From NCBI GenBank assembly GCA_934503275.1, contig CAKSVD010000004.1, forward strand, positions 1 to 64,000: a stretch of DNA of 64,000 bases. Reading direction: 5' to 3'. Source of the stretch: an uncultured Faecalibacterium sp. GTDB lineage: Bacteria; Bacillota; Clostridia; Oscillospirales; Ruminococcaceae. Under the pieces are notes generated by a model. The model was not told the DNA's origin, did no database searches, and saw only the letters and a program-made list of their open reading frames with translations. The position numbers were made by a program, and so were the translations under genes. Below are positions 41,664 to 50,418 of the stretch, in pieces; positions within the stretch are counted from its first letter, which is position 1; the number at the start of each line of letters is the position of its first letter.

Positions 41664-42713
41664 TTACGTTTTTTTCTGCCCGACCTGTTCTATGGCGGCC
41701 TTTACCTGTGCATTATAGGCCTCGGTCTTTTCCAAAAACAGCTTGCGCGGGCTGGAGGCCAGCAGCCGGGCATCCTTACCTGCAAAGGAGATGGGGCCGT
41801 CCAGCTTCTTTTGAGCCGCCTTGTTCTCGGCGTTCAGCGCCAGCGGCACAAGCAAAGGCTTGCCCTTGAATTTGCGGGTAAAGTACACCTCTGCCGCAAT
41901 GCCAACCACCACGGCGATACCTGCCACCAGCTGGGATGCCCGCAGCCCGATGGAGGGCACCAGCATCAGGCTGTCGGTGCGCAGGCCCTCGATCCAGAAA
42001 CGGCCTGCGCCGTACCAGACCAGATACCGCAGGGTGATATCGCCGTTGAACTTGCGCTTTTTGATGTAACGGAGCAGCAGGAAAAAGCCTACAAAGCACC
42101 AGATACTCTCGTACAAAAAGGTGGGATGCACCGGCAGATTGGGGTCGATGACCACACCATTGGGCACCGTGACCGTGCTGCCCATCAGGTAAGCACGGGT
42201 GGCCTCGCTATACATACCCCACGGCAGGGTGGTGTTGCAGCCAAAGGCCTCCTGATTGAAAAAGTTGCCCCAGCGGCCGCAGCCCTGCCCGAGGAGAAAG
42301 CCCATAGCAGTCAGGTCGAACATGGGCAGCACCGGCACGCCCCGCCATTTACAGGCCAGACCACCGAACAAAAAGCCGCCGATGATGCCGCCGTAGATGG
42401 CAAGGCCGCCATCGCGGATGGCGATCATCTCCCAGATACTCTCATATTTAAAAGGTGCCATGGCCACATAGTAGGCGCGGGCGCTGATGATGCCCAGCAC
42501 CACGCCGATGAGGATGACATCCACCATGCTGTCCGGGTCTACGCCAAATTCCAGACTGTGCCGGAAGGCAAAGACCAGTGCCAAACACAGACCCACCGCG
42601 ATGCACACGCCGTACCAGTAGATGCTGACCCCGCCGATGGTAAAGGCCACGCGGTTCAGGTGAAAGCTCAGCCCCAGACCCGGGAACTGCACCAGATTTG
42701 TCAGATAGTTCAT
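41664..42713 (-). CDS. lgt: Prolipoprotein diacylglyceryl transferase
   Basis: 349 residues with seven or so membrane helices. It transfers diacylglycerol to the lipobox cysteine of lipoproteins. The signature GCGRWGNFFNQEAFG and the early segment GVSIYWYGVCIAVGL are present. The C-terminal ~75 residues (after ~275) are an extension beyond the usual ~270-residue enzyme, charged and probably cytosolic. Its ATG overlaps the ymfH stop by 4 bp. Substrates in this window include both DctP lipoproteins. Confidence 0.94.
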   Translation of the reverse strand: MNYLTNLVQFPGLGLSFHLNRVAFTIGGVSIYWYGVCIAVGLCLALVFAFRHSLEFGVDPDSMVDVILIGVVLGIISARAYYVAMAPFKYESIWEMIAIRDGGLAIYGGIIGGFLFGGLACKWRGVPVLPMFDLTAMGFLLGQGCGRWGNFFNQEAFGCNTTLPWGMYSEATRAYLMGSTVTVPNGVVIDPNLPVHPTFLYESIWCFVGFFLLLRYIKKRKFNGDITLRYLVWYGAGRFWIEGLRTDSLMLVPSIGLRASQLVAGIAVVVGIAAEVYFTRKFKGKPLLVPLALNAENKAAQKKLDGPISFAGKDARLLASSPRKLFLEKTEAYNAQVKAAIEQVGQKKT

Positions 42714-44023
42714 TCTTCTTCCTCCTCGTCCTCTTCCGCGGCCTGTGCCGTGCCGTCCGGCTGGATGTACATGGTGGCCATGCGGTCGGTGCACAGGATG
42801 TGCTGCAGGGCAGCGTCCGCATCCTCTGCGGTCAGCCCGGCCAGCATGGAGATCTGCTGCGCCACCGTCTGGCCGCTGAGGGCAAAGTCTGCCATCTGGC
42901 TGGCGGAGTCCTCCACGTTTTCCAGATTTTCGATCAGCTGACCGTACTTTTCGTTCTTGCACAGGGTAAACACTTCCCTGTCCACACCGGCGGCGCGTAC
43001 CCGGGCAATCTCGTCCAGCAGCAGCTGGCGCACGGTGTCCGGTACATCGCTCTCGCCGGTGAACAGGATGCAGCAGCAGCCATCCACCCGCAGCACCTCG
43101 CCGCCAAAGCCGGGGTTCACAAGGCCCTCGTCATACAGGCGGCGGTACAGGGGCGACATCCCGCCCACGATGCAGCTGAGCACAAGGTCGTACAGTGCCT
43201 CGGTGCGCAGATCATCCGCAGACAGCGGCTCTTCCTTAAAGCCTACGCCGAAGCAGGGCTTGGAGACCGGCATGGTCAGCGTTTTTTCCGTGGCGGCAAG
43301 GGTCATGGGCTCGGAGGCCCACAGCCGCTGCACCTTCTGTGCCGGGCGGGGCTCCATCAGGCCGTGCCGCTTACAGGCAGCCAATATCTGCTCCATGGTG
43401 GTGTTACCGGCCGCAGCCAGCACCATATTGCCTGGGGCATAAAAGGCCTTGCAGCTGTCGTAAAGCATGGCGGGCGTGATCTCGGCAATGCTTTCCACCG
43501 TGCCCGCGATATCGCTGCGGATGGGGTGGCTGTGGTACAGGCACTCGAACAGGCCGGTGATGAGCCGCCAGTCCGGACTGTCATCGTACATTTTGATTTC
43601 CTGCCCGATGATGCCCTGCTCCTTGGCGATGGTCTGCTCGGTAAAATAGGGGTGACCTACCATACCCAACAGCACGTCCAGACTTTCGTCCAGCTGCTGG
43701 GTGGCGGTGAACAGGTAGCAGGTGCGGTCAAAGCTGGTAAAGGCGTTGGCGTTGGCGCCGGTCTTTGCGTACTTGGCAAAGGCGTCGCCGTCCTCGTCCT
43801 CGAACATTTTGTGCTCCAGAAAATGCGCCACACCCGCCGGCAGATGCACCGTTTGCCCGTTCAGGCAGAAATCCCGGTCGATGGAGCCGAACTTGGTGGC
43901 ATAGATCACATGGGTGCTGGAATAGCCCGGCATGGGGCGCACCAGCACCGTCAGGCCGGAGGGCAGGGTCTGCCACTGGTCGGCCACGGTCTTTTCCAGC
44001 AGGGTCTGGTTATTCTGCGGCAT
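42710..44023 (-). CDS. ymfH: M16 family metallopeptidase, YmfH-like
   Basis: 437 residues. TLPSGLTVLVRPMPGYSSTHVIYATKFGSIDRDF is the typical start; the zinc site is inverted HxxEH in VAHFLEHKMFED, with a downstream Glu as third ligand. Pairs with the inactive upstream partner. Family names link YmfF/YmfH to EF-P modification in Bacilli, but the physiological role is not settled. ATG 44023 is chosen because AAAGGAGG touches the ATG at 44032 and is 9 bp from 44023. It overlaps the upstream gene by 14 bp. Confidence 0.9.
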   Translation of the reverse strand: MPQNNQTLLEKTVADQWQTLPSGLTVLVRPMPGYSSTHVIYATKFGSIDRDFCLNGQTVHLPAGVAHFLEHKMFEDEDGDAFAKYAKTGANANAFTSFDRTCYLFTATQQLDESLDVLLGMVGHPYFTEQTIAKEQGIIGQEIKMYDDSPDWRLITGLFECLYHSHPIRSDIAGTVESIAEITPAMLYDSCKAFYAPGNMVLAAAGNTTMEQILAACKRHGLMEPRPAQKVQRLWASEPMTLAATEKTLTMPVSKPCFGVGFKEEPLSADDLRTEALYDLVLSCIVGGMSPLYRRLYDEGLVNPGFGGEVLRVDGCCCILFTGESDVPDTVRQLLLDEIARVRAAGVDREVFTLCKNEKYGQLIENLENVEDSASQMADFALSGQTVAQQISMLAGLTAEDADAALQHILCTDRMATMYIQPDGTAQAAEEDEEEEE

Positions 44024-45311
44024 GGGCAGCATCCTCCTTTGTAAGCAGATAGCTGACCGAGAGGGTCAGGCGGCGCAGGATATCCCGCACCTCGTCCTTG
44101 GTCACGGCGCGCAGGGCATTCCGCGCCTGCTCCGGGCTCTGGATGGGCGCAGCGCTGTTGGCACCGGCGCGCAGCACTTCAATGTAGTACCAGCTTTCGA
44201 TGCCGCCAAGGCTGTCCTCTACCCCATTCATGCCGCTGAGCAAGCCCCGGCGGCAGTCCTCAAATTCCTCGTCGGTGATAGGCCCGGTGCACAGGTCTGC
44301 AAGCTCCTTCAGAATCGCCTGCTCTGCGCGGACGGCATCGGCGTGCTCCACGCCGCTGTTCACCGCCATGCTGCCGGTAAAGCTTTGGAAGGAGGAGGAG
44401 CAGTAGTAGCACAGATGGTCCCGCTCCCGCACATTGAGGAACAGGCGGCTGGTCACGCTGCCGCCGTACAGCGCCATGGCAAGGCGCACGGCTGCCAGCT
44501 GCTGCGGCTGCATGGGCTGCCCCAGCGTGAACAGCATACACAGCTTTGCCTGCACCATATCGTAGGTTTCGGTCTTATGCACCGGTGCAATGGCGGGCAT
44601 GGCCATGTTTTCCACCAGCGGCAGCGGGGCGCGGTCGATGCAGGCAAGTTCCGCCAGCAAAGCGTCCCGGATGGCGGCTGTCTGTGCGGCATCGCAGCCC
44701 AGCACCAGCAGTTCGATGTTGGCGGTGCGCAGCATCTGCCGGTAGGCGGCGGTCAGCATGGCCGGGGTAAGGCCATCCACCTCTTCCAGATAGCCCTCCT
44801 GCCGCACGCCCGCCGGGCTGTCGCCAAAGAACTCCCGGTTGGCCTGATGCAGGCAGTAGATGCGTTTATCATTGATCTCGTCCTCAAGCCCTTTTTTCAG
44901 CATCTGCTTTTCAATGCTGACGGCCTGCGGGTCAAAGCAGCCATCCACAAGATAGGGATGAAAGGCCGCACCCAGCGCGATTTTCGTGTACTCGGCGGTC
45001 AGCGCCTCGCCTTCCAGCGCAAAGGCATCCTTGATGCCGGTCACGCTGACGCAGAGGTTGTGGTTGCAGCCCATGGGGCGGGCGTCCACTGTCAGGTCTG
45101 CACCGTAAAGCTTTGCCAGCTTTTTGGTCAGGCGTGTCATATCCGGGCAGTCCGCATAACCGCGTTCCATCACCAGCGGCAAAAGCGCGTGGGCAGTGGC
45201 CGTTTTACGCTGGGCCGGGAAAGCAAAGTGGATGCTGATGCGGCAGCGGTTGAATTTAGAAGCCGGGTCGCAGGAAAGATGCACGCCCGGTGCAATGAGA
45301 GTACGTTCCAA
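44010..45311 (-). CDS. ymfF: M16 family protein lacking the zinc site, YmfF-like
   Basis: 433 residues with the M16 fold but no HxxEH: the equivalent place reads ATAHALLPLVMERG. It is probably the non-catalytic partner of the next gene, as in other two-subunit M16 peptidases. TTG start at 45311 with GAAGGGA 9 bp upstream. It follows the VanY-like gene by 43 bp and overlaps ymfH. Confidence 0.88.
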   Translation of the reverse strand: MERTLIAPGVHLSCDPASKFNRCRISIHFAFPAQRKTATAHALLPLVMERGYADCPDMTRLTKKLAKLYGADLTVDARPMGCNHNLCVSVTGIKDAFALEGEALTAEYTKIALGAAFHPYLVDGCFDPQAVSIEKQMLKKGLEDEINDKRIYCLHQANREFFGDSPAGVRQEGYLEEVDGLTPAMLTAAYRQMLRTANIELLVLGCDAAQTAAIRDALLAELACIDRAPLPLVENMAMPAIAPVHKTETYDMVQAKLCMLFTLGQPMQPQQLAAVRLAMALYGGSVTSRLFLNVRERDHLCYYCSSSFQSFTGSMAVNSGVEHADAVRAEQAILKELADLCTGPITDEEFEDCRRGLLSGMNGVEDSLGGIESWYYIEVLRAGANSAAPIQSPEQARNALRAVTKDEVRDILRRLTLSVSYLLTKEDAAHAAE

Positions 45312-45354
45312 TGGTAATTCCCTTCTCTCTGCGCCGCAGCACAGAGCATTTGAT

Positions 45355-46176
45355 TCAGTCTGCCCGCTGCAGGGCGATGAACTCTTCTAAGCTCAGGCCG
45401 CTGGCGCGGATAGCAAGGGCATTTTCCGCCCCTACATAGCGCCAGTGCCACGGCTCGAACACGATGCCGGTAGCGGCCTGCCGGTCCTGCGGGTAGCGCA
45501 GGATAAAGCCGTATTCCGCGGCGTAGGCCGTAAGCCACTCGTAGGCGCGGGTCTCGGCAAAGCTGGTATCCTGCTGCGGGTCATCCGCGCTGAGGATATC
45601 TGCCGCGTAGCCGGTGCCGTGCTCGTTGGCGTTGGCGGCCGGCTGGATGGCAGCCGCCAGACGGGCGGCCTCCTCCTCGCTCTTGCGCTTATCGCGGTAG
45701 GTCTGCACCCGGGCCTCGTAGGCGGCCTGCCGGGTGTCGGCATCCTGATAACCCGTCACAAGGGTCAGGCTGACCCCATCTGCCTGCGCAGCGGCTGCCA
45801 TGCTGCGATACTGCATGGCGGCTTCGGCCTCCAGCTGCTGGCCGGTGGCCTCGTCGGCGGTGTCCAGCAGCGGGGCAGGCTCGGCGGTATAGGGCAGGTT
45901 GGCATTTACCAGCGCAAGCCGCGCGTCTGCGGCGTTGAACACATAGTCTGTGCCGTCATACACGCTGGCTGCAAATACCTTTGGCCCGGCCAGCAGACCG
46001 TGCACCTTGGGCAGCAGCCACAGGATGCCGCCGGTCAGCAGCGCTACCACTGCCGCGCAGCCGGCCAGAAACAGCACCCAGTTGCGTGCCAGCCGCAGCA
46101 TTTTGCGGCGTTTCCATTGTTGATAGGTCAAGCGCTTATCGGCAGGCGCTCTGGAGGTACGGGCGGGTTCACTCAT
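45355..46176 (-). CDS. VanY-like D-alanyl-D-alanine carboxypeptidase
   Basis: 273 residues. One N-terminal membrane helix at ~33-55, then a linker and a LAS-type peptidase domain: LVTGYQD, NEHGTGYAADI (zinc His and Asp) and EPWHWRYVG (third ligand). It removes terminal D-alanine from peptidoglycan stem peptides outside the membrane. First gene of the run with ymfF-ymfH-lgt. Vancomycin resistance is not implied; no vanHAX genes are near. Confidence 0.9.
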   Translation of the reverse strand: MSEPARTSRAPADKRLTYQQWKRRKMLRLARNWVLFLAGCAAVVALLTGGILWLLPKVHGLLAGPKVFAASVYDGTDYVFNAADARLALVNANLPYTAEPAPLLDTADEATGQQLEAEAAMQYRSMAAAAQADGVSLTLVTGYQDADTRQAAYEARVQTYRDKRKSEEEAARLAAAIQPAANANEHGTGYAADILSADDPQQDTSFAETRAYEWLTAYAAEYGFILRYPQDRQAATGIVFEPWHWRYVGAENALAIRASGLSLEEFIALQRAD

Positions 46177-46236
46177 GCGGCGGGGCTCCTTTTCGGCGTT
46201 GTTGCAGCGCCGGTGCGCCGCACAGATTCAAACTAT

Positions 46237-46265
46237 ATTATACACCCCTTTGCATTTTGTGTAAA
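46237..46265 (-). promoter_or_regulatory. Promoter of the vanY-like operon
   Basis: Minus strand TTTACA (46260-46265) and perfect TATAAT (46237-46242), 17-bp spacer. Confidence 0.75.
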
Positions 46266-46278
46266 CGCCACCGTGTGT

Positions 46279-46327
46279 AAAAAAATTATGACCCGCCCGC
46301 CCCCGGCAGGGAGCAGACAGGCCATAA
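46279..46327 (-). terminator. Terminator of lysC operon
   Basis: Minus strand TTATGGC pairs with GTCATAA (one G-T pair) with GC-rich inner pairing, then seven T residues. Confidence 0.65.
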
Positions 46328-46345
46328 CTGAAAATTTTACGCAGA

Positions 46346-47545
46346 TCAGTCAAACAACATATCGTGGATAGCGCTGACAGCCTTGTCGGCGTCTGCGCGG
46401 TCGATGATGCAGGAGATCTTGATCTCGCTGGTGGAGATCATCTTGATGTTGATATTGTTGTTGGACATTGCCTCGAACATCTTGGAGGCAACGCCGCTGT
46501 GGCTCTGCATACCGGCACCCACGATGGAAACCTTGGCGCAGGTGGTGTCCACGCTGACATCGCTGAAGTGTGCACTTTCCTTCAGCACACGCATGGCCAA
46601 CTCGGCTTCGCCTTCGGCACAGGTAAAGCTGATGTCCTTCTTGCCGTCGCGGCCGGTGGACTGCAGAATGATATCCACGTTGATGTTCTTCTGTGCCAGC
46701 AGACCGAAGATCCTAAAGCTCATGCCCGGCTCATCGGGAACGTTGAGAATCGTGATAACGGCAACATCGGTGTCCTTGGCGACACCCTTGATCAGCATAC
46801 CTTCCATGTCCTTTGTAACCTCCTTAACCACCGTACCCGGGATGGGGTTCAGGCTGGAGAGCACCTCCAGCTCCACATTGTACTTTTTAGCCAGTTCCAC
46901 GCTGCGGTTGTTCAGCACCTGTGCGCCCAGAGATGCCAGTTCCAGCATCTCGTCAAAGGTGATCTCCTCCAGCTTGCGGGTGTTGCTCACCTTGCGCGGG
47001 TCGGCGGTATAAACGCCCTCCACATCCGTGTAGATCTGGCAGCGGTCAGCGTGCAGGGCAGCGGCAATCGCCACAGCACTGGTGTCGGAACCGCCGCGTC
47101 CCAAGGTAGTGATATCGTCCAGCTTGTTCAGGCCCTGGAAGCCTGCCACCACCACCACACGGTTGCGCTCCAACTCGGAGGAGATCCGCTCGGTCTCCAG
47201 CCGGGTGATGCGCGCCTTGGTGTAGGCACGGTCCGTGCGGAAGCCTGCCTGCCAGCCGGTCAGGCTGATGGCATGGCAGCCCAGCTCGTTCAGCGCCATA
47301 GCCAGCAGTGCGATGCTGATCTGCTCGCCGGAGGCCAGCAGCATATCCATCTCACGCGCCGAGGGGTTATGGGTGATCTCCCCTGCCTTGGCGATCAGGT
47401 CATCGGTGGTGTCGCCCTGTGCGGAGACTACCACCACTACGTCATTGCCCGCGTTGTGGGTGTTGGCCACGATCCGCGCAACGTTGAAGATACGGTCACG
47501 GTCCTTTACGGAGGAACCGCCAAATTTCTGTACGATCAACGCCAT
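46346..47545 (-). CDS. lysC: Aspartate kinase
   Basis: 399 residues. Kinase domain with VQKFGGSSVKD at the start and GRGGSDTSAVAIAAAL; two C-terminal ACT domains (~265-399) that normally bind lysine and/or threonine. It phosphorylates aspartate at the start of the lysine, threonine and methionine pathway. It lies 82 bp after thrB; a feedback pattern cannot be read from the sequence alone. Confidence 0.95.
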   Translation of the reverse strand: MALIVQKFGGSSVKDRDRIFNVARIVANTHNAGNDVVVVVSAQGDTTDDLIAKAGEITHNPSAREMDMLLASGEQISIALLAMALNELGCHAISLTGWQAGFRTDRAYTKARITRLETERISSELERNRVVVVAGFQGLNKLDDITTLGRGGSDTSAVAIAAALHADRCQIYTDVEGVYTADPRKVSNTRKLEEITFDEMLELASLGAQVLNNRSVELAKKYNVELEVLSSLNPIPGTVVKEVTKDMEGMLIKGVAKDTDVAVITILNVPDEPGMSFRIFGLLAQKNINVDIILQSTGRDGKKDISFTCAEGEAELAMRVLKESAHFSDVSVDTTCAKVSIVGAGMQSHSGVASKMFEAMSNNNINIKMISTSEIKISCIIDRADADKAVSAIHDMLFD

Positions 47546-47627
47546 ATCTTGTCACTCTCCTCTTTACGCCCCGCGCTTGCGGGGGCTTGCCGGGCGGAAG
47601 CGTTCTTGCACTTCCCTTACCCATTTA

Positions 47628-48533
47628 TCATTCCACAGTCGCGCCGGTGTTATCGGCATCCAGCTGCAACAGTGTAAATGCTTCACATCCGTCCAGACCT
47701 TCCAGCAGTTCCAGACCTTTTTCCAGCTTGGAATAAAACTTTTCGGCCTCGGCCTTTTCGGCCACTGCCATGACCGTGCTGCCTGCACCGGACACATACA
47801 CGGCCTTTGCGCCGCACAGCCGCGCCATATCGAACACCTCGCGGGAGCCGGGCATCAGGGGCATCCGGTACTGCTGGTGCAGCTTATCTTCGGTGGCAAT
47901 GGCCAGCAGGTCGTGCCGACCCTCGCAGAAGGCTGCGGGCACCAGCGCCGCACGGGACAGGTTATACACCGCGTCCTTATGGGATACTTCCTTAGGCAGG
48001 GCAGCGCGGGCCGCCTCAGTCAGCAGCTTGTAGTCCGGCACGATGGCGGCAAAGCAGAGGCTTTCGTCCACATTCCGCTTGACCGAATACACCTTGCCAT
48101 CCTCGAACACGCTGCTGGTCAGGCCGCCCAGCAGTGCCGGGGCCACGTTATCGGGGTGTCCCTCGATGGCAGTTGCCAGCGTGAGCAGTTCCTGCGTGTT
48201 GAGCACATCACCCAGCATCCGGTTTGCGCCCAGCAGACCCGCGATGATGCAGGCCGAAGAAGAGCCCAGACCGCGTGCCATGGGGATGGGGTTCGTCTGG
48301 GTGATCTTGAGGGGTGGGATCTGCTTGCCCACCTTTTCGAACAGACCCTTGGCGGAGCGGTACACGAGATTCGACTCGCCCCGGGGGATGCGGGTGCCGT
48401 CCGATGCCGAGATCTCCAGCACCTCGCTGTCCTCAAAGGTGACCGTGTTGTACAACGTAACTGCCAGACCCAGCGCATCGAAGCCGGAGCCCACGTTGGC
48501 GCTGGTGGCAGGGACCGAAACCTTGATCTTCAT
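47628..48533 (-). CDS. thrB: Homoserine kinase
   Basis: 301 residues, GHMP kinase. ATP-binding PMARGLGSSSACIIAGLLGAN, N-terminal VPATSANVGSGFDALGLA, and C-terminal VYVSGAGSTVMAVA. It phosphorylates homoserine for threonine synthesis. It is 18 bp downstream of hom. thrC is not in the window. Confidence 0.95.
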   Translation of the reverse strand: MKIKVSVPATSANVGSGFDALGLAVTLYNTVTFEDSEVLEISASDGTRIPRGESNLVYRSAKGLFEKVGKQIPPLKITQTNPIPMARGLGSSSACIIAGLLGANRMLGDVLNTQELLTLATAIEGHPDNVAPALLGGLTSSVFEDGKVYSVKRNVDESLCFAAIVPDYKLLTEAARAALPKEVSHKDAVYNLSRAALVPAAFCEGRHDLLAIATEDKLHQQYRMPLMPGSREVFDMARLCGAKAVYVSGAGSTVMAVAEKAEAEKFYSKLEKGLELLEGLDGCEAFTLLQLDADNTGATVE

Positions 48534-48551
48534 TGCCGCAGTTCCTTTCCG

Positions 48552-49787
48552 TTACACTTCCTCGGGCAGACGCTTGAGCATCAGCTTCACGCTGCCGCCC
48601 ACGGCCTCCACCTTGCGCGCGGCCTCTGCCAGCGCACGCTCATCGGCGCGCTCCACAAAGTAGGCGCAGCCCTCGTACCGCTCATCCACCACCTTGCCGT
48701 AGCCGTAGATGGCCTCCACCACAGCGGGTGCAATGCCTGCCACACGCACATAATATGCAGCGGGAGCCGGGTCGGTGAGCATTCCGTCCACCGGGTCTGC
48801 GGGCTGCCAGAACAGGCTGTCGTGCACCTGTGCACCGTTTTTCAGCGCGTCCACCACGTCTGCCACTACAGCGCTGGCGGTAGGCAGCTTGCCTGCGCCC
48901 TTGCCGTAGAACACCACATCGCCCAGCATATCACCCTTGACCAGCACCGCGTTGAACACATCGTCCACGCTGGCCAGCTGGTTTGCCTTGGGCACCAGAC
49001 ACGGCTCTACACCGGCGGCCACCCTGCCGTCCTTGCCAAGCTTCATCCACGCGATCAGCTTGATAACGCAACCCAGCTTTTCGGCGCTGGCTACATCGGC
49101 GGCGGTAATGGCGCGGATACCCCGGGTGGGGATGTTCTGGGGGTAGATCTGGTGGCCGCACACCATGGAGGACAGGATGGCGATCTTGCGGCAGGCATCG
49201 CGGCCGTCCACGTCATCGCTGGGGTCCTTGGTCTCGGCGTAGCCCAGTTCCTGCGCAATTTGCAGCGCATCCTCAAAGCCCAGCCCCTCCCGCACCATCT
49301 TGGTGAGCATGAAGTTGGTGGTGCCGTTCACGATGCCCTCCACCTCGGTGATGACGTTAGCCGCCAGGCACTGGTGCATGGGGGTGATGATGGGCGTACC
49401 GCCGCCCACAGAGGCCTCGAACAGGAAGGCACAGTCGTGCTCCTTGGCCAGTGCCAGCAGTTCTGCGCCGTAGGTGGCCACCATCTCCTTGTTGGAGGTG
49501 CACACGCTGCGGCCGCTCTCCAGACACGCCTTGACGTAGGGGTAAGCAAAGCGGGTACCGCCGATGGTCTCCACCACCACACGGATCTCCGGGTCCTGCA
49601 GGATCACGTCGATATTCTTGACCACCAGGGGCTCCACCGGGTTGCCGGTAAAATCCTTCGGGTCCAGAATGTATTTTACCTCCACCGGTTCGCCAGCCCG
49701 GCGGGAGACGCTTGCAGCATTGTGGCACAGCACCTCGTATACGCCGCTGCCCACCGTGCCAAAGCCCAGAATTGCAATTTTAGCCAT
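48552..49787 (-). CDS. hom: Homoserine dehydrogenase
   Basis: 411 residues. NAD(P) motif ILGFGTVGSGVYEVL; substrate region EASVGGGTPIITPM; GIVNGTTNFML; DVDGRDACRKIAIL. The C-terminal region after ~340 is shorter than a full ACT domain but still looks ACT-like (YYVRVAGIAP... SVKLMLKRLP). It reduces aspartate semialdehyde to homoserine. Operon position between pheB and thrB. Confidence 0.95.
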   Translation of the reverse strand: MAKIAILGFGTVGSGVYEVLCHNAASVSRRAGEPVEVKYILDPKDFTGNPVEPLVVKNIDVILQDPEIRVVVETIGGTRFAYPYVKACLESGRSVCTSNKEMVATYGAELLALAKEHDCAFLFEASVGGGTPIITPMHQCLAANVITEVEGIVNGTTNFMLTKMVREGLGFEDALQIAQELGYAETKDPSDDVDGRDACRKIAILSSMVCGHQIYPQNIPTRGIRAITAADVASAEKLGCVIKLIAWMKLGKDGRVAAGVEPCLVPKANQLASVDDVFNAVLVKGDMLGDVVFYGKGAGKLPTASAVVADVVDALKNGAQVHDSLFWQPADPVDGMLTDPAPAAYYVRVAGIAPAVVEAIYGYGKVVDERYEGCAYFVERADERALAEAARKVEAVGGSVKLMLKRLPEEV

Positions 49788-49814
49788 ACTTTCTTTCCCT
49801 CGTTTCCTGTTTTG

Positions 49815-50246
49815 TTACAGGTTATACCCACAGCGCACACTCACCACCATGCGCTGGCGCGAAAGCTTTTCGGTCAGTTCCTCCGGGGACATCTGCATGG
49901 TATCGGTGCGGATGGTGACTGCCACCAGCGCAGCCCCATTCTCCGGGGTGGACTGGTTGATAGTCACAATGCTGGCGCCTGCGGCGCTGATGCCGGCCAA
50001 AAGGCTTTGCAGCGCACCGGTCTCATCCCGCAGGGTAGCCATGACCGTGATGACCTCACGGCCGTTCTCGGAATCAAAGATACAATCCTTATACTTATAA
50101 AATGCGCTGCGCGAAAGTTCCACAGCGCGGGTCGCAGCCGAAATGCTGCGCGCCTCACCGCTGGCCAGCAGTTCCTTGGCGCGTACCACCTTGAGAAAGA
50201 CCTCCGGCAGCACCTGTGCATCCACCAGATAAAAACGGCGTTCCAA
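49815..50246 (-). CDS. pheB: ACT domain protein, PheB family
   Basis: 143 residues. An N-terminal helical part (RRFYLVDAQVLPEVFLKVVRAKELLASGEA) with an HTH-like stretch, then an ACT domain (~65-143). It commonly sits upstream of hom in Firmicutes and is thought to sense an amino acid; the ligand is unknown. The TTG at 50246 is preferred over the GTG at 50255, because the AGAGGTG sequence overlaps that GTG. First gene of pheB-hom-thrB-lysC. Confidence 0.85.
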   Translation of the reverse strand: MERRFYLVDAQVLPEVFLKVVRAKELLASGEARSISAATRAVELSRSAFYKYKDCIFDSENGREVITVMATLRDETGALQSLLAGISAAGASIVTINQSTPENGAALVAVTIRTDTMQMSPEELTEKLSRQRMVVSVRCGYNL

Positions 50247-50285
50247 CTTGTTCACCTCTCAAACACAAGTGTTCTTGCAGAAAAT

Positions 50286-50314
50286 ATAATAGCATCCGAA
50301 CCCCTGCAATGCAA
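50286..50314 (-). promoter_or_regulatory. Promoter of pheB-hom-thrB-lysC
   Basis: Minus strand TTGCAT (50309-50314) and TATTAT (50286-50291), 17-bp spacer. It lies within the hairpin described next. Confidence 0.6.
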
Positions 50315-50330
50315 GAGCCCGGATGCTATT
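50288..50330 (-). terminator. Terminator of the PBP gene overlapping the next promoter
   Basis: AATAGCATCCG (50288-50298) and CGGATGCTATT (50320-50330) are perfect 11-bp inverted arms; on the minus strand the stem is followed by ATATTTT. The loop contains the -35 hexamer and the 3' arm overlaps the -10 hexamer of the pheB promoter. Confidence 0.6.
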
Positions 50331-50418
50331 TTGTCACTTTGTCCAGTTTTGTCTTGTAAAGCGCGCCCTGTCCTTGCCGGATTTTCAGCAAAGGGACGAA
50401 AAAGTACGATTTTTACCC

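Noticed and set aside
45355..46176. Vancomycin resistance gene cluster suggested by the VanY-like protein
   Set aside because: No vanH, vanA/B or vanX neighbours; housekeeping carboxypeptidases of this family are common.
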